Notes: a model not told the origin generated them from the letters alone. Counted from the first letter of the stretch, positions 1 through 10,384 are shown. The stretch: 64,000 nt of DNA from Prochlorococcus sp. AG-409-J16 (GCA_003215655.1 QCKB01000003.1:124001-188000); one strand, 5' to 3'. Numbers and translations are program-made.

Positions 1-175
1 CGTGATTCTCATCAACGAAATCAATGTCAAGCGGATTGGATTCAGTCCCTAATTCCACCGCTTGCCAAGGACTACTTGAAGCAATGGGTAATCGTGTAGT
101 AACGCAACCACTTAGGCCTAAGCCTATAGACACTATTAAAACTAAATTAAAAAAGGAAGAGAAAAAGCTTTTCAT
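1..175 (-). CDS. ycf48: Ycf48/HCF136-like photosystem II assembly factor, N-terminus only (cut by window edge)
   Basis: Reading the minus strand from an ATG at 175 gives a lipoprotein signal peptide: a short charged start (MKSFFSSFF), a hydrophobic stretch and a lipobox LSGC at about residues 22-25, then SSSPWQAVELGT, as in Ycf48. The protein assists early photosystem II assembly (D1 binding) as a thylakoid lumen lipoprotein. The gene continues beyond base 1. It lies 14 bp downstream of rubredoxin on the same strand, the usual cyanobacterial order rub-ycf48-psbE. Identification rests on 58 residues plus context. Confidence 0.85.
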   Translation of the reverse strand, partial: MKSFFSSFFNLVLIVSIGLGLSGCVTTRLPIASSSPWQAVELGTESNPLDIDFVDENH

Positions 176-189
176 GGGGTTCAAGTTAA

Positions 190-630
190 TCACCGCAAGG
201 AATAAAGAGAAAGGAAAAAAGCAACTACAAGTGCCAACCCTCCAAAAATCAAAACATTTTTCTGTCCTGAAGTGAGGTTATTCACGCCGAACCCATAATT
301 AAGGTTCTCCTCGAAACCACTGGGCCTAGATCGAGGACCAATGTCCCTAAACGAAGCAACAGAAGCGCGACATACAGGGCATCTAAAACTTTCCTTATCA
401 AGATTAGAGAATGGCGTTCCCTTAACAATCCCAAACTTTTTAACGCCATCCATTGGATCGTATACATACCCGCAGCTACTACACTCATACCGATTTTCAT
501 GCAAATCAAGAGAAGGCTTCTCTTCCTCACCATCTGATGTTTGGGAATCACCAGAGTCAAGTTGTTTTTTTGTGTTGGAATCCAAAGTTTCTATTGCAGT
601 TGGGGCTTTGGCGCTGAGCTGTTTTGCCAT
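190..630 (-). CDS. rub: Membrane-anchored rubredoxin
   Basis: About 146 residues. The rubredoxin domain lies mid-protein with two CxxC iron ligands, CSSCGYVYDP and CPVCRA, and the C-terminus carries one hydrophobic segment (LIFGGLALVVAFFLSL), the layout of cyanobacterial RubA needed for photosystem assembly. An acidic linker (DGEEEKP) precedes the iron domain. The frame stays open up to 717, but that start would overlap the divergent ndhC start (708). I chose the internal ATG at 630, which gives MAKQLSAKAP. It sits directly upstream of ycf48, with which it is probably co-transcribed. Confidence 0.88.
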   Translation of the reverse strand: MAKQLSAKAPTAIETLDSNTKKQLDSGDSQTSDGEEEKPSLDLHENRYECSSCGYVYDPMDGVKKFGIVKGTPFSNLDKESFRCPVCRASVASFRDIGPRSRPSGFEENLNYGFGVNNLTSGQKNVLIFGGLALVVAFFLSLYSLR

Positions 631-707
631 TGAATACAACTCTATCGGCGAAAGCTCTTTGCAGTGAGTGCGAGAATTAGGGTAAATAGAATCAATCAAA
701 CTTATAT

Positions 708-1070
708 ATGTTTTCACTGCCTGGTTACGACGCCTTTTTGGGATTTTTAATTATTTCCGCGGCAGTTCCTATTTTGGCATTGGTGACCAACAAAGTTCTG
801 GCACCAAAAAGCAGTGCAGGGGAAAGGGAGCTCACATATGAATCTGGGATGGAGCCAATCGGAGGAGCCTGGATTCAATTCAATATTCGCTATTACATGT
901 TCGCTCTTGTTTTCGTGATTTTTGATGTTGAGACTGTTTTCCTTTACCCCTGGGCAGTCGCATTTCATCGACTCGGGTTATTAGCATTTATAGAAGCACT
1001 TGTTTTTATTGCCATTCTCGTAGTTGCTCTTGCCTATGCATGGCGTAAAGGTGCACTTGAATGGAGTTAA
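708..1070 (+). CDS. ndhC: NAD(P)H-quinone oxidoreductase subunit 3 (NdhC)
   Basis: 120 residues, full family length. It has three transmembrane segments (about residues 7-27, 64-84 and 89-112) and the conserved [11 protein letters not shown] and [12 protein letters not shown] motifs of NuoA/NdhC. It is a membrane subunit of the thylakoid NDH-1 complex, which carries out cyclic electron flow, respiration and CO2 uptake. It is first in the ndhC-ndhK-ndhJ operon; the ndhK start follows its stop by 4 bp. Confidence 0.97.
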   Translation: MFSLPGYDAFLGFLIISAAVPILALVTNKVLAPKSSAGERELTYESGMEPIGGAWIQFNIRYYMFALVFVIFDVETVFLYPWAVAFHRLGLLAFIEALVFIAILVVALAYAWRKGALEWS

Positions 1071-1074
1071 TGCC

Positions 1075-1821
1075 TTGACAGAAACCACCAACTCCTCACC
1101 CTCAATAAATGCTGTACGAGATCTTCGTGCTGCAAGCTGTGCTCCGTTGGGAACACCTCAAATAACAAGCGATCTAAGTGAGAACATAATTCTCACTAGT
1201 CTTGATGACCTTCATAATTGGGCGAGATTAAGTAGCCTCTGGCCTCTCCTATATGGAACAGCCTGCTGTTTTATTGAATTTGCCGCCCTAATTGGCTCTC
1301 GCTTCGACTTTGACCGATTTGGCTTGGTTCCTCGCAGCTCACCTCGCCAAGCAGATCTACTTATTGTTGCTGGAACAGTGACCATGAAAATGGCTCCTGC
1401 GTTAGTAAGACTTTATGAGCAAATGCCAGAACCAAAATATGTCATTGCAATGGGGGCTTGCACTATTACAGGTGGAATGTTCAGCGCTGACTCAACAACT
1501 GCGGTAAGAGGAGTCGATAAATTAATACCTGTAGACCTCTACCTCCCAGGATGTCCTCCAAGACCAGAAGCTATTTTCGATGCTGTTATTAAGCTTAGAA
1601 AAAAAGTCGGGAATGAATCTTTTGCAGAGCGTGAAAAAATCACTCAAACCCATCGTTATTTCACAATCTCTCATGAGATGAAACAAGTTAATCCAATAAA
1701 TACAGGAGCCTACCTTGATTCAAGAGGTAAACAAACGTCTCTTGAGCCTAGTGATGGGATTGCTATTAATGAAAACCAACAAATCAAACAGCCAGAAGAA
1801 ATTAACTCAAAAGAAAACTGA
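1075..1821 (+). CDS. ndhK: NAD(P)H-quinone oxidoreductase subunit K (NdhK)
   Basis: Carries the 4Fe-4S (N2 cluster) ligands of the NuoB/NdhK family: the CC pair in [12 protein letters not shown], the Cys in [12 protein letters not shown] and the Cys in [11 protein letters not shown]. It is a peripheral-arm subunit of NDH-1 that passes electrons to plastoquinone. The frame is open from 1024, inside ndhC. The best start is TTG at 1075, just after the ndhC stop, with GGAG 8 bp upstream and a family-like N-terminus ([17 protein letters not shown]); GTG 1051 and ATG 1036 are less likely. The C-terminal tail of about 60 residues is polar and low in conservation. Confidence 0.95.
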   Translation: MTETTNSSPSINAVRDLRAASCAPLGTPQITSDLSENIILTSLDDLHNWARLSSLWPLLYGTACCFIEFAALIGSRFDFDRFGLVPRSSPRQADLLIVAGTVTMKMAPALVRLYEQMPEPKYVIAMGACTITGGMFSADSTTAVRGVDKLIPVDLYLPGCPPRPEAIFDAVIKLRKKVGNESFAEREKITQTHRYFTISHEMKQVNPINTGAYLDSRGKQTSLEPSDGIAINENQQIKQPEEINSKEN

Positions 1822-1832
1822 TTAAAAAAACC

Positions 1833-2426
1833 ATGAGTGACTTAGCGCCTCCAAATCCTGAGCAAACTAATCAGGTCTCTAATAATTCTGCTGAACCAAA
1901 TCTCCCAGAAGAAAAATTACCCAAACCAGGTCCCGTCAGCAACCAACTTTTAAAAAAAAATCTAGACCACACTGTCCTAGAGCCTGATCACTTAGGGATA
2001 GAAATGATTGGCATCAAACCAAATTTATTAAAACCCATTGCGTCATTCTTGAAAGAAGATGGGTTTGATTATCTTCAATGCCAAGGAGGCTATGACGAAG
2101 GACCCGGAAAGGAGTTGGTTTGCTTTTATCACTTAATTGCGATGGGAGAAATAGCAGAGAATGATTATTTGGAATCCAATAAAAAATTACGCGAGATCCG
2201 GCTCAAAGTATTCCTTTCTCGAGAAGGGACTCCTTCAATACCAAGCCTTTATGAATTCTTCAAGGGTGCCGACTGGCAAGAAAGAGAAACATTTGACATG
2301 TTTGGTATCCACTTTGAAGGCCATCCACACCCCAAAAGACTTCTTATGCCAGAAGACTGGGAAGGTTGGCCTCTAAGGAAAGACTATATCCAGCCCAATT
2401 TCTATGAAATGCAAGACGCTTACTAA
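1833..2426 (+). CDS. ndhJ: NAD(P)H-quinone oxidoreductase subunit J (NdhJ)
   Basis: 197 residues. The NuoC/NdhJ 30-kDa signature is clear: [22 protein letters not shown] followed by [17 protein letters not shown] near the C-terminus. It is a hydrophilic peripheral-arm subunit of NDH-1. The first 50 residues are a polar, Pro-rich extension ([16 protein letters not shown]). It is third in the ndhCKJ operon, 11 bp after ndhK. Its stop overlaps the tail of the convergent YvcK-like gene by 4 bp, so no terminator fits between them. Confidence 0.96.
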   Translation: MSDLAPPNPEQTNQVSNNSAEPNLPEEKLPKPGPVSNQLLKKNLDHTVLEPDHLGIEMIGIKPNLLKPIASFLKEDGFDYLQCQGGYDEGPGKELVCFYHLIAMGEIAENDYLESNKKLREIRLKVFLSREGTPSIPSLYEFFKGADWQERETFDMFGIHFEGHPHPKRLLMPEDWEGWPLRKDYIQPNFYEMQDAY

Positions 2427-3853
2427 ACTTCTCGTTTGTGTTTGCGATAAAAGCGCATTACAGCCAAAGAAAGACTCCTTGGGTCATGACGCAATAAAGA
2501 AGTAGGCCTTGCCCCTTGCAAAGGTGCTTGCATCACGTCATACCCCTGTGTCTTTAATCCACGCCCATCACATATGACAGGTACAGCCCCTTGAGAACGA
2601 TAATGATCGACCAAAGGAGATGGCGCTAAATCATCTTGTGCAAGTACTGATCCAAATAATCGCTGAGTAATTCCTAAGCTTGCCAACTGTGCTTCTATTG
2701 CTCTTAGATGCCCCGTCACATCTAAACCATCAGTTTCACCAGGCTGAGTCATTAAATTACATATATAAAGTTTTGGTGCTCGACTCCGTTGAATAGCAGC
2801 AACCAGTTCTGGAACTAATAAGTTCGGTAATAAAGACGTATACAAACTCCCAGGGCCTAACAAGATCAGCTCTGCATTAGCAATAGCTTCCAATGCACTA
2901 GGCAATGCTGGGGGCTTCTCAGGAAGGCACCCCAATCTCACTATTGGGCTGGGAGCATGACTTATAGCCGTTTCTCCTTCAATACGCTGTCCATTCTCCA
3001 ACTCAGCCCATAGGCGAACATCTGCAGTAGTAGCGGGCACAACCTGTCCCTGAACGGCAAGGACTCTGCTAGATGCAGTAATTGCTGTTTCAAGATTTCC
3101 AGTTATAGCTGTTAAGGCTGATAGGAAAAGGTTCCCAAAGCTATGGCCTTCAAGACCTCCACCAGCAGAAAAGCGATATTGGAAAAGACGTGTAAGCAAA
3201 GGCTGCTCTGTTGAAAGTGCCGCCAAACAGTTTCTGATATCGCCGGGAGGCTGAACTCCCAGCTCCCTTCTCAGTACGCCACTACTTCCACCATCATCTG
3301 CAACCGTAACAATCGCTGTAATGCGACTGCTATATCGCTTTAATCCACTTAGCAAGGTCGACAAACCAGTCCCACCACCAATCGCGACTATGTTTGGACC
3401 TCTGTTGAGTTTGCTCTTAGCGCGTAAGGCATCAACTAGAAAAGTATCTTTATCCGGAGCAAGTGCCTGTTGTATTGAGCCAAAACTCCTACTTTGTCCC
3501 CAAAGTAATAAACCTGCCCCAAGAATAAGGACGATAGGGCCAGTAATACTTCTTGGTAGAACTGTTGTTATAGCTCCCAAGATCCAAACGAGAACCTCAA
3601 TTGTCCAGTAAATAGGTTTGAGATCTGCCCAAATTGCAGCGCCTACTAATGCAAGTAACAACCCAAGCCCAGATGTGAGCATCCATCTCTTTACAACAAG
3701 ACCAGGCAAAAGCCACCTTGCGGCCCTACGAAAAAGTGCAAAAAAATCCCTTTGCAGAGAACTCCTAAACGAGCGTCTCTGCTTTCTTTTCAAACGCCGA
3801 GATGAATTACGGTGTTTGAAATCAAAAGGTTTCTTTGTCGTGGGCGAGGTCAC
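2423..3853 (-). CDS. YvcK/CofD-like family protein (gluconeogenesis factor type) with N-terminal membrane segments
   Basis: 476 residues from a GTG start. A basic N-terminus ([10 protein letters not shown]) is followed by three hydrophobic segments (about 58-75, 84-100 and 104-118). The UPF0052/CofD-like domain then starts at about 155, with the nucleotide-binding [10 protein letters not shown] (159-168), VADDGGSSG and PPGDIRN. Bacterial YvcK binds UDP-sugars and affects carbon metabolism and cell shape, but the cyanobacterial role is not established. CofD itself (F420 synthesis) is a related family that lacks these membrane segments. Convergent with ndhJ, divergent from the ABC/MCE pair. Confidence 0.85.
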   Translation of the reverse strand: MTSPTTKKPFDFKHRNSSRRLKRKQRRSFRSSLQRDFFALFRRAARWLLPGLVVKRWMLTSGLGLLLALVGAAIWADLKPIYWTIEVLVWILGAITTVLPRSITGPIVLILGAGLLLWGQSRSFGSIQQALAPDKDTFLVDALRAKSKLNRGPNIVAIGGGTGLSTLLSGLKRYSSRITAIVTVADDGGSSGVLRRELGVQPPGDIRNCLAALSTEQPLLTRLFQYRFSAGGGLEGHSFGNLFLSALTAITGNLETAITASSRVLAVQGQVVPATTADVRLWAELENGQRIEGETAISHAPSPIVRLGCLPEKPPALPSALEAIANAELILLGPGSLYTSLLPNLLVPELVAAIQRSRAPKLYICNLMTQPGETDGLDVTGHLRAIEAQLASLGITQRLFGSVLAQDDLAPSPLVDHYRSQGAVPVICDGRGLKTQGYDVMQAPLQGARPTSLLRHDPRSLSLAVMRFYRKHKREV

Positions 3854-3948
3854 ATTCGTGGCGCAAGCTCAGGTATAAGCCTATTCATAACTCTAAAGAA
3901 GCTTCCCCCTTTGTAGATCCAAGGCAGAATGATGAATAATTCTCAAGC

Positions 3949-4740
3949 TTGATAGTGCCTCAATTTAGCCCCGTAGTCGAGATAGAAGATCTAACTATGC
4001 AATGGAGCTCATACCCTGTCCTAAATAAAATCAACCTGACTATGAGAGCTGGAGAGAGAATAGCCATAGTAGGTCCGTCTGGATGTGGTAAATCAACAAT
4101 ATTGAGGCTTTTAGCAGGACTTTTATTGCCTACAAAAGGGGGGATTCGTTTATTTGGCATCCCCCAAAACTATCTTCGACTAGATCAAACCCAACCCCCA
4201 GATGTACGTCTGGTTTTTCAAAACCCTGCCCTCCTAGGCTCACTGACTGTTGAAGAAAATGTGGGTTTCCTCTTGATGCGAAACAATTCACTAAATCCAG
4301 AAGAAATTCGAGAAAAAGTTATGACTTGCCTAGAAGCAGTTGGCTTATACAACGTAGAAAAAAAGTACCCTGGTGAACTTAGTGGAGGAATGCAAAAAAG
4401 AGTTAGCTTTGCAAGAGCCTTAATTGATAACCCCGACAGAGAGGTAAATGAAATCCCATTACTCCTTTATGACGAACCAACAGCTGGTTTAGATCCAGTT
4501 GCATGCACACGTATTGAAGACCTAATAATAAAAACAACCACCATGGCTCAAGGTTGCTCTATGGTTGTAAGTCATGTTCAAAGTACTATCGAGCGTTCTG
4601 CCCAAAGAGTTTTAATGCTTTATGAAGGCAAATTCCAATGGGATGGAAGTATCGAAGAATTTAAACAAAGTGATGACCCCTTTGTAAAACAGTTTCGTAC
4701 AGGTAGTCTTCAAGGGCCAATGCAACCTGCAGAGCATTAA
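3949..4740 (+). CDS. ABC transporter ATPase, MlaF/Ttg2A type
   Basis: 263 residues. Walker A GPSGCGKST (42-50), signature LSGGMQKR, Walker B LLLYDEPTAGLDP and a switch His (VVSHVQ) are all intact. The family energises MCE-type phospholipid transport at the cell envelope (Mla in proteobacteria, TGD in chloroplasts). The next gene, 5 bp on, encodes an MCE protein, which supports this role; the permease is not in this window. The start is TTG at 3949; GTG 3955 is an alternative. Confidence 0.9.
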   Translation: MIVPQFSPVVEIEDLTMQWSSYPVLNKINLTMRAGERIAIVGPSGCGKSTILRLLAGLLLPTKGGIRLFGIPQNYLRLDQTQPPDVRLVFQNPALLGSLTVEENVGFLLMRNNSLNPEEIREKVMTCLEAVGLYNVEKKYPGELSGGMQKRVSFARALIDNPDREVNEIPLLLYDEPTAGLDPVACTRIEDLIIKTTTMAQGCSMVVSHVQSTIERSAQRVLMLYEGKFQWDGSIEEFKQSDDPFVKQFRTGSLQGPMQPAEH

Positions 4741-4745
4741 AGCCT

Positions 4746-5609
4746 ATGCGCCGCAGCGTTCGTGACGCCATCGTTGGATTTTCCCTATTAGGGACAATCG
4801 CTGCCTTTACTTGCAGTTTCCTATGGGTTAGAGGTATTCGACTGGGTACAAAAACTTGGCATGTCACTGCTGATTTTGCGACCGCTGCTGGGCTTGCAGA
4901 ACGAGCACGGGTAAGCTATAGAGGCGTGATAATTGGATCAGTAAAAAAAATCGAGGTCACCCCAGAAACAGTTAAAGCAACCCTAGAAATCAATCGTGGA
5001 AATTTACGGCTCCCATTACCAGTAACAGCAAAAGTATTTACCAGTTCAATACTTGGAGGAGATGTACAAGTATCTTTAAAGGCTCAGAGCAAGATGCTTC
5101 CCTCTGACACACCAATGCCTTTTTCGAAAGAATGTCCTAGAGATAAAATTCTTTGCGATAAGGCAAGTATTGAAGGAAGACCACTTACAAGTATTTCAAC
5201 CTTGACTGAAACTTTCGAGCAAATACTTAAACAAAGCCAACAACAAGATGTTGTAAGTAATTTAGTGGGTTCTGCACAACAATTCGATCTAACCCAGAAA
5301 AACTTAGACGAGTTAATCAACCAAATGAAGCTAGAGGTTAAACGGGCAGAACCAATAATTACCAATTTAAATCGCGCCACAGGTCACATAAGTAATATCA
5401 TGGCAACATTAGACAATCCAGAGACACTAAACGATCTCAAGGAAACAGCAAGTTCAGCAAGATCAATGACGAAAAAAATTGACTCCGTAGGTGAAGATGT
5501 TGAGAAGATGATGTCAGATGAAGAATTAATGAGTGCCGTAAGAAAAGTCACAATAGGTCTTGGCAAGTTTTTTAACGAGCTATATCCAGCGAATGAAAAG
5601 TCGTATTAA
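4746..5609 (+). CDS. MCE/MlaD-family substrate-binding protein
   Basis: 287 residues. A basic N-terminus (MRRSVRDAIVG) and one membrane anchor (about 8-28) lead into an MCE domain (about 38-120, with AGLAERARVSYRGVIIGSV). The C-terminal half is polar and helical (QKNLDELINQMKLEVKRAEP), like the helical barrel of MlaD/TGD2 proteins. It probably sits in the inner envelope facing the periplasm and passes lipids between membranes with the ATPase encoded just upstream. The lipid and direction of transport cannot be read from sequence. Confidence 0.87.
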   Translation: MRRSVRDAIVGFSLLGTIAAFTCSFLWVRGIRLGTKTWHVTADFATAAGLAERARVSYRGVIIGSVKKIEVTPETVKATLEINRGNLRLPLPVTAKVFTSSILGGDVQVSLKAQSKMLPSDTPMPFSKECPRDKILCDKASIEGRPLTSISTLTETFEQILKQSQQQDVVSNLVGSAQQFDLTQKNLDELINQMKLEVKRAEPIITNLNRATGHISNIMATLDNPETLNDLKETASSARSMTKKIDSVGEDVEKMMSDEELMSAVRKVTIGLGKFFNELYPANEKSY

Positions 5610-5613
5610 TCCT

Positions 5614-5651
5614 TATATATTTATAATTAACAAATTAATTATAAATATATA
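5614..5651. terminator. Perfect 17-bp AT-only inverted repeat between convergent genes
   Basis: Arms 5614-5630 and 5635-5651 are perfect reverse complements made only of A and T, with a CAAA loop. The element fills most of the 54-bp gap between the MCE gene and chlD, which converge here. Its position suggests a shared bidirectional terminator, but an AT-only stem is weaker than a usual intrinsic terminator. Confidence 0.55.
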
Positions 5652-5663
5652 TTTAAGCCCTCT

Positions 5664-7802
5664 CTAGCTAACAGATCCAATGGCTTCTATCGCAATTGCA
5701 GCAATCGCCTGATCAGTCGCCTTGGGGAGTTGGACATACTTTCCACCTGCTGCATCTGCCAAATCTTTACCCATACCACTCCCGATAAATTTCCTCTCTG
5801 TATCTATTACTAATAACTTAATTCCCAAAGTCCTATAACGACCAGCGACATCAAGTAGCTCTTGCTTCAAATCAACTGGCTCATCTCCTTCTAATTGAGG
5901 TTGCCCCAAAGAATCACCTAAAGAAACATTTCCTCTACCGTCAGTAATCGCAACCACTACAACTTGACCTAAATCACCAGTAGCCAAAGCATTGGCTCCG
6001 ACTCTCGCTGCCTGAGTAAGGCCATGAGCAAGAGGGGAGCCCCCTCCGCATGGCATTGTTTCTAGCCGTCGCTTTGCCGCAGTAATAGATCTAGTTGGAG
6101 GCAATAAAACCTCTGCCTGCTCTCCTCTAAAGGGGATCAAAGAGACCTCGTCTCTATTTTCATAAGCCTCAGTAAGCAAGCGAATAACCGCACCCTTTGC
6201 GCTTTGCATCCGATTCAAAGCCATAGATCCACTTGCATCCACAAGAAAAATCACCAAGGCACCTGCCTTCCTTTGCAATAATTTTGCTCTTAAATCTCCT
6301 TCTTCAACAATCACTTTCCTCTCAGGATTCCTTGCGCGACGATTTTTCTGGTATGGAGCTGCCGCCCTTAAAGTTGCGTCTACCGCAATTCTTCGAACAG
6401 GTCCCCTTGGCAGTATTGGCTTAACATATCTGCCACGACTATCACTTAGAACTGCAGAGCGACTTCCACTGTTACCACTCTTAGATTTAGAGGCGGAAAA
6501 CAGCAAAAGATCAGGATCAATTGCAACCGCCTCAGGATCCAGCATGAATTCTTCAGGGACCGGTGGCGCAGTTTGTTCATTATTAAGGTCATCATCTTCC
6601 TCTTGATCTTCTTCTTCTAAACCATCATCCTGAGAATCCTCTGGAGAAGGGGGTTGCTGCTCTTCAGGAGGAGGGGGCTCCATTTGTTCTTCTTGGGGAG
6701 GGAGTTGCATTGCCCTAGGGGCAATTACCAAACGCACTGCAACCTGTAGGTCGTCTGCATCAACCTCATCACGACCACTTAAAGCAGCATGAGCCTTAGC
6801 AACTCTCACGGCATAAAGCTCTGAACGATGTCCTTCAACCCCTCCACGAATAGCTTCTTGAACTAAATATTCAATCTGGGGCTCAGCAATAACTACATCT
6901 GGAAGCCACTGCCTAGCAAGAATCAACTGGGTTGCTAGCGCATCTGTTTCTTCAGACCACTTCTGAGCGAAACTTTCACTACATTTCCCATGAGCTAAGA
7001 CAGCCTGGGTAATTTCAACCCTTTGCTCATTAGTAATCAACTGGTCAGCAGAAAGAACAATCGCGAAACGATCCAATAAATGGTCTCTAACTGCACCTTC
7101 CTCAGGGTTATAAGTCGCAATTAAAAGTGGGCTACAAGGGTGACTTAGGCTTAAACCTTCTCTTTCAATCTGGTTCTCTCCAGCACCTACTGCTGCAAGC
7201 ATCAAATTCACAATTCCATCATCCAACAAGTTCAATTCATCGACATAAAGAACTCCTCTATGGGCCTCTGCTAAAAGTCCTGGTTGGAAGACTGGGGTGC
7301 CACTTGCTAACGAAGCTGTTACATCTACTGATCCAATGAGCCGATCTTCTGTAATACCTAAAGGAACTTGCACAAAAGGTGCTGGAATAACCTTTCGAGG
7401 CAAAGAAGCTTGATCTAAAGGCTTTCCATCAAGATAATTATTAATTAATTCCTTTGTACCTTCGTCCCATTCTTGAGGCTCCCCAGGATCAAGATTGCGT
7501 CCTATAGAGACTCCAACCTGCGAATCATTCTGAGAAAACTCCGCAGAAAGCACATCAAGTATTTCTAAAGGTGGGAGCAACGCATGCAAGCCTCGTGCAA
7601 GAACAGATTTGCCTGTTCCTCTTCCACCAGCAATGATCACTCCACCCAAGGATGGATCTACTGCGGCTAAAAGCAATGAAAGCTTTAATGTTCCATGGCC
7701 AGTAATTGCAGCCAAAGGAAAAGCCCGGGAAGCCATCTCCTTAACTTCTCGCGCTTTAGAAGTTGAGTTATTTGAAATTGCGGTCGATCCGCTTGCAAAC
7801 AT
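5664..7802 (-). CDS. chlD: Magnesium chelatase ATPase subunit D
   Basis: 712 residues. An N-terminal AAA+ domain has a Walker A-like GGRGTGKS (59-66) and [13 protein letters not shown] Pro/Glu/Asp-rich linker follows (about 368-420, with [14 protein letters not shown]). The C-terminal von Willebrand A domain holds the metal site DASGS (522-526). With ChlI and ChlH it inserts Mg2+ into protoporphyrin IX, the first committed step of chlorophyll synthesis. The ATG at 7802 has AAGGA six bases upstream; an ATG at 7736 matches the shorter N-terminus of some homologues but has no properly spaced ribosome site. Divergent from folK with only 3 bp between starts. Confidence 0.97.
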   Translation of the reverse strand: MFASGSTAISNNSTSKAREVKEMASRAFPLAAITGHGTLKLSLLLAAVDPSLGGVIIAGGRGTGKSVLARGLHALLPPLEILDVLSAEFSQNDSQVGVSIGRNLDPGEPQEWDEGTKELINNYLDGKPLDQASLPRKVIPAPFVQVPLGITEDRLIGSVDVTASLASGTPVFQPGLLAEAHRGVLYVDELNLLDDGIVNLMLAAVGAGENQIEREGLSLSHPCSPLLIATYNPEEGAVRDHLLDRFAIVLSADQLITNEQRVEITQAVLAHGKCSESFAQKWSEETDALATQLILARQWLPDVVIAEPQIEYLVQEAIRGGVEGHRSELYAVRVAKAHAALSGRDEVDADDLQVAVRLVIAPRAMQLPPQEEQMEPPPPEEQQPPSPEDSQDDGLEEEDQEEDDDLNNEQTAPPVPEEFMLDPEAVAIDPDLLLFSASKSKSGNSGSRSAVLSDSRGRYVKPILPRGPVRRIAVDATLRAAAPYQKNRRARNPERKVIVEEGDLRAKLLQRKAGALVIFLVDASGSMALNRMQSAKGAVIRLLTEAYENRDEVSLIPFRGEQAEVLLPPTRSITAAKRRLETMPCGGGSPLAHGLTQAARVGANALATGDLGQVVVVAITDGRGNVSLGDSLGQPQLEGDEPVDLKQELLDVAGRYRTLGIKLLVIDTERKFIGSGMGKDLADAAGGKYVQLPKATDQAIAAIAIEAIGSVS

Positions 7803-7805
7803 GGG

Positions 7806-8432
7806 ATGTCCTTAATCCGATCTACTAACGACAGTCTCGCTGATCATATGGACCACTCTTATATTCCAAACCCACCTTCAACATTAGCTGTAGCTCTTGG
7901 AGCGAATCTACCAGGCCCTCACGGAGAACCTTCATCCACCCTAAAAGCCGTACGACCAATAATTGAAAGAACAATTAAGGAATGGATTGAATGCGCCTTT
8001 AGAGAAGCCAAAGGAATGAGACACTCCTGTGATGGACTACGTTTCAGGTGGTCTCCATTATATGAAACAGAGCCCATTGGCGGTCCTGGGGAACAACCTG
8101 CCTTTGTCAATGCAGCTCTTGTTGTTGATGGACCCAAACTCAGCGATTTAAAACCATCTTATAGAGAAGCACTCAAATTATTAAGACTTTTCCTGACTAT
8201 AGAAAAACAATTTGGACGAGATCGAGAAGCTTCAGACATTCGATGGGGACCAAGAACTCTTGATATTGATCTTCTTGCTTGGGGGGCTCTACAAGTTCAA
8301 AGCAAGTATTTAACACTTCCACATCCAAGGATGATCGAAAGAAGTTTTGTGATCATCCCTTTAGGCGCAGCCTTGAACGAAGGGGAGCACCTCCCACGGC
8401 AAATAACCCATCAAGCTGACTGGCTGAAATAG
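7806..8432 (+). CDS. folK: 2-amino-4-hydroxy-6-hydroxymethyldihydropteridine pyrophosphokinase (HPPK)
   Basis: 208 residues. HPPK features: ALGANLPGP near the N-terminus, [25 protein letters not shown], and the catalytic [12 protein letters not shown]. It transfers pyrophosphate from ATP to the pterin in folate synthesis. The family is usually about 160-180 residues, so the N-terminus may be over-extended; ATG 7848 is an alternative start, and neither has a strong ribosome site. The promoter must lie within chlD coding sequence because the genes are divergent and nearly abut. Confidence 0.93.
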   Translation: MSLIRSTNDSLADHMDHSYIPNPPSTLAVALGANLPGPHGEPSSTLKAVRPIIERTIKEWIECAFREAKGMRHSCDGLRFRWSPLYETEPIGGPGEQPAFVNAALVVDGPKLSDLKPSYREALKLLRLFLTIEKQFGRDREASDIRWGPRTLDIDLLAWGALQVQSKYLTLPHPRMIERSFVIIPLGAALNEGEHLPRQITHQADWLK

Positions 8433-8500
8433 CAAAAAGGGATATAAGATTCTTTTTAATTACAGAATCATGATCCGATTTCCTCGTACACAATCCAAGC

Positions 8501-9061
8501 ATGGCTCCTCTTCCACCAACTGAGCCTTCAAAGGTTTTAGAGGTTAAAGACTCTCTAAACGCTCAAAAAATAAGCTTTGAAATTAATCGACTAGAACTAC
8601 CTATAGGTGTTGAAGGCACCTTTGGCATTATTAGGCATCCTGGGGCTGCTCTTGCTGTCCCAATAACTAATAAAGGCGAAGTCGTAGTTCTTCGTCAATA
8701 TCGATTTGCGGTATCTAGACGAATCCTTGAATTCCCAGCTGGGACCCTAGAAGAAGGTGAGGACCCATTGGAATCGATGAAAAGGGAACTTGCTGAAGAA
8801 GCTGGCTATGAAGCACATCGCTGGGAAGCTCTAGGAGAAATGCTTCCATGCCCTGGATACTCTGACGAGGTTATTCACATTTTTCTTGCAACTGAACTAA
8901 ATAAACTCAAAGATCCTCCAAAAGGAGATGAAGACGAAGACCTTGAAGTAATACATTTCAGCCCCAAAGCCCTTGATGAAGCCTTCGCAAATGGGAGTGA
9001 AGCCTTAGACGGAAAAAGTATAACTGCTTGGTATCGAGCAAAACAGTCTCTTCAAATATAG
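8501..9061 (+). CDS. NUDIX hydrolase, ADP-ribose pyrophosphatase type
   Basis: 186 residues. A complete Nudix box spans residues 81-103: G81, E87, then R95-E96-L97 and E99-E100 with G102 (GTLEEGEDPLESMKRELAEE, then AGY). Upstream, VVVLRQYRFAV and ILEFPAG match the ADP-ribose pyrophosphatase branch (NudF-like), which hydrolyses ADP-ribose to AMP and ribose 5-phosphate. Substrate is inferred from subfamily resemblance only. It follows folK by 68 bp and is probably co-transcribed. Confidence 0.9.
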   Translation: MAPLPPTEPSKVLEVKDSLNAQKISFEINRLELPIGVEGTFGIIRHPGAALAVPITNKGEVVVLRQYRFAVSRRILEFPAGTLEEGEDPLESMKRELAEEAGYEAHRWEALGEMLPCPGYSDEVIHIFLATELNKLKDPPKGDEDEDLEVIHFSPKALDEAFANGSEALDGKSITAWYRAKQSLQI

Positions 9062-9190
9062 CCAATAAAAAATCTCAACGAGAAAAAAGAATTTTTACAT
9101 TAGCAACTATTTAATCCATCTCCTTATACAGCTAATTATATCAATAAAAATATAAACTTATGCGATAAAATTTCCAATAGTTTCTTTATT

Positions 9191-10384
9191 TCAACTCAGC
9201 AAATTCCTTAAGGTTTGAACTACCTTTTCCTGTTGGCTATCGGTTATTTCCGGAAATATTGGCAAGCTCAAAACCTCTGAGCAAAGGGTCTCAGTAACCA
9301 ACAAACTGCCTGGCTTATAACCCAACTCCTTATAAGCCTTTTGCAAATGAATAGGGATTGGATAATAAATAATTGTACTAACACCCTCTTCCTGCAATTT
9401 CTCCTTTAGCAAATCTCTAGAAAAGCTATCTGGAAGCCCATAACTTTGGCTTATATCAGAAGCATTTAACTCCTTATTGGCCGAGGAGAGCCTATCAGGA
9501 CAACTCTTTACTCTTACAACAAATTGATTCCATGCATGAACCATTTTGTCTTGCGCGTATTTAACCGGAAGATCTAATCCAGGAACATCTGACAACAATT
9601 CTTGGTATCTCAATGCAATTTCTTTACGCTGATTCACCCAATCAATAAGCCTAGGAAGCTTGACATTAAGGATTGCTGCTTGTATTGCATCAAGCCGGCT
9701 GTTATATCCAAGGTTTGTATGAACATATCTTCGCGGCATCCCATGAACCGCCATTTCCCTGACTCGCCTAGCGATTTCGGATTCATGAGTAGCTACGGCA
9801 CCTGCATCCCCTCCTGCTCCAAGATTTTTAGTCGGGAAGAAACTAAAACATCCCACGTCGCCCCAACTGCCTACGGGCTGTCCATTGAATTGCGCACCAC
9901 TAGCCTGAGCGCAATCTTCTATAACTTTTAAGTGATATTTCCTAGCTATGCCCATTAACTTCTTCATATCAACAGGACAACCAAAAAGGTGTACAGGCAA
10001 AATTGCTCTTGTAGCTTTTGTAATTGCCCCCTCAATCTGATTCAAGTCGATCAAATAATTGCCAGGTTCAACATCTACGAAAACTGGCAAGGCCCCTACC
10101 GCACTTATTGCCTCTGCTGTTGCAAAAAAACTAAATGAGCTTGTAATCACCTCATCCCCTGGTCCTATATCCAAAGCCCTTAAGGCCAAGATCAATGCAT
10201 CAGTCCCGCTATTGCATCCCACCACATGAGGGACGCAAATTTTATTTGCAAATGATTCTTCAAACGCTTTCACCTCGGTACCACCGATGTACTGACCACT
10301 GCGAAGCACTCTCAGCACTGCCTCATCAAGGTCAGGTCCAAGTTCTGCAAGCTGTTTAGAAAGACTGAACGGTGGGACCTGCAT
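9191..10384 (-). CDS. DegT/DnrJ/EryC1/StrS-family PLP-dependent aminotransferase
   Basis: About 397 residues. Family motifs: GQYIGGTEVKAFEE, the cofactor-site GCNSGTDAL, VIEDCAQASGA, and the internal-aldimine lysine region CFSFFPTKNLGAGGDAG. These enzymes aminate keto-sugars for surface polysaccharide, though some are old 'pleiotropic regulatory protein' annotations; the substrate is unknown here. The frame extends to 10435, but the ATG at 10384 (MQVPPFSLSKQL) matches the family start and has AAGGTGAG just upstream. No other sugar-nucleotide genes are adjacent. Confidence 0.9.
   Translation of the reverse strand: MQVPPFSLSKQLAELGPDLDEAVLRVLRSGQYIGGTEVKAFEESFANKICVPHVVGCNSGTDALILALRALDIGPGDEVITSSFSFFATAEAISAVGALPVFVDVEPGNYLIDLNQIEGAITKATRAILPVHLFGCPVDMKKLMGIARKYHLKVIEDCAQASGAQFNGQPVGSWGDVGCFSFFPTKNLGAGGDAGAVATHESEIARRVREMAVHGMPRRYVHTNLGYNSRLDAIQAAILNVKLPRLIDWVNQRKEIALRYQELLSDVPGLDLPVKYAQDKMVHAWNQFVVRVKSCPDRLSSANKELNASDISQSYGLPDSFSRDLLKEKLQEEGVSTIIYYPIPIHLQKAYKELGYKPGSLLVTETLCSEVLSLPIFPEITDSQQEKVVQTLRNLLS

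Noticed and set aside
9062-9190. Possible gene or terminator between the NUDIX gene and the aminotransferase
   Set aside because: AT-rich 129 bases without a strong hairpin or frame; nothing that I can support.
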